Below are positions 5,610-5,835 of a DNA stretch of 5,835 bases, piece by piece. Both the position numbers and the translations under genes were made by a program. The stretch lies in assembly GCA_012727685.1 (NCBI GenBank), contig JAAYGO010000001.1, positions 1 through 5,835 of the forward strand. Reading direction: 5' to 3'. Numbering within the stretch: position 1 is the stretch's first letter; every line of letters begins with the position of its first letter. The notes beneath the pieces were generated by a model, which saw only the letters and a list, made by a program, of their open reading frames with translations, was not told the DNA's origin and made no database searches. Source of the stretch: Bacillota bacterium (lineage in GTDB: Bacteria > Bacillota > Dethiobacteria > DTU022).

Positions 5610-5696
5610 TATTCTCATTATGAAGCGGTGTTATTGTGATAATTATGTTATATTTATTAAAGAAAGGGAACTAAACCGGTTTGGGGGGGAGGCGCC

Positions 5697-5835
5697 ATGA
5701 AAGTGAATAAAAACTTTTTATCTGGCTCGGAGTAGCCCTGGTCGTGGTATTTGCCATCGTCATGGGCATCAGAAGCCTGGTCATCCGGGTCGATGCGGTG
5801 ATGGAGCAGTTTTCGCAGATGGAGGCGGTGGTCGA
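5697..5835 (+). CDS. Probable LemA-family membrane protein, N-terminus only, frameshifted near residue 7
   Basis: The ATG at 5697 follows GGGAGG with 5 nt spacing. As written the frame is MKVNKNFLSGSE and stops at TAG 5733-5735. The frame one base over, from 5720, reads IWLGVALVVVFAIVMGIRSL and then VIRVDAVMEQFSQMEAVV to the window end. One extra T in the five-T run at 5715-5719 joins them as MKVNKNFF followed by IWLGV, giving a basic N-tip and one membrane helix of about 20 residues. The helix is followed by an amphipathic stretch. The pattern S-LV-x-x-x-DAV-x-x-x-x-SQ-x-E resembles the start of LemA proteins, which are anchored by one N-terminal helix with a helical-bundle domain, but only about 45 residues are visible and the family call is tentative. 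The gene is divergent from the regulator and so may be co-regulated from the shared intergenic region. Confidence 0.6.

Noticed and set aside
5635..5654. Promoter for the plus-strand gene (TGTGATAAT or TATATT)
   Set aside because: The region is AT-rich and several -10-like hexamers occur, but none has a usable -35 at proper spacing, so no single site can be supported.
5683..5689. Seven-G run before the ribosome site at 5697 as a phase-variation switch
   Set aside because: It lies outside the coding frame and is short. Given the homopolymer problems here its length is not reliable.

Overview
The window looks like chromosome of a Firmicute, most likely a clostridial or Peptococcaceae-type anaerobe. 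The evidence is near-balanced base composition, strong AGGAGG-type ribosome sites, tight minus-strand gene packing and a membrane-domain LuxR regulator of a kind common in anaerobic Gram-positives. This placement is inferred from style only. No rRNA, tRNA, CRISPR array or insertion sequence is visible.

Layout. Five genes lie on the minus strand in an apparent operon running right to left from a promoter near 3800. They are a 172-residue two-helix membrane protein (3735-3217), a membrane protein with a zinc ribbon at each end (3162-2479), a 59-residue exported peptide (2456-2277), an N-terminal zinc-ribbon multi-helix membrane protein (2261-1309, read in two frames) and a large signal-peptide protein (1312 to beyond base 1). 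Upstream of the operon, separated by a good intrinsic terminator (3873-3844), is a gene on the same strand for a 12-helix MFS-like domain fused to a LuxR-type DNA-binding domain (about 5338-3900, also in two frames). It has its own near-consensus promoter at 5539-5511, which is flanked by 21-bp-phased direct repeats. At the right edge a divergent plus-strand gene starts at 5697. It encodes a short tail-anchored-style N-terminus resembling the LemA family and is again broken after a few codons.

The main observation is that three genes (zinc-ribbon membrane protein, MFS-LuxR, LemA-like) are each interrupted by what looks like one missing base, and each break sits in or beside a homopolymer run (four T, five G, five T). 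Adding one base restores a continuous, sensible protein each time. Base undercalling in the assembly is the simplest explanation, with genuine decay second. All three are best read as single genes.

How the genes may work together is inference. Every operon product is predicted to be membrane-bound or exported, and two carry cytoplasmic zinc ribbons. The regulator is itself a membrane protein with a DNA-binding tail. This would suit a small envelope-associated system under membrane-sensed transcriptional control. I do not recognise a described system with this exact set.
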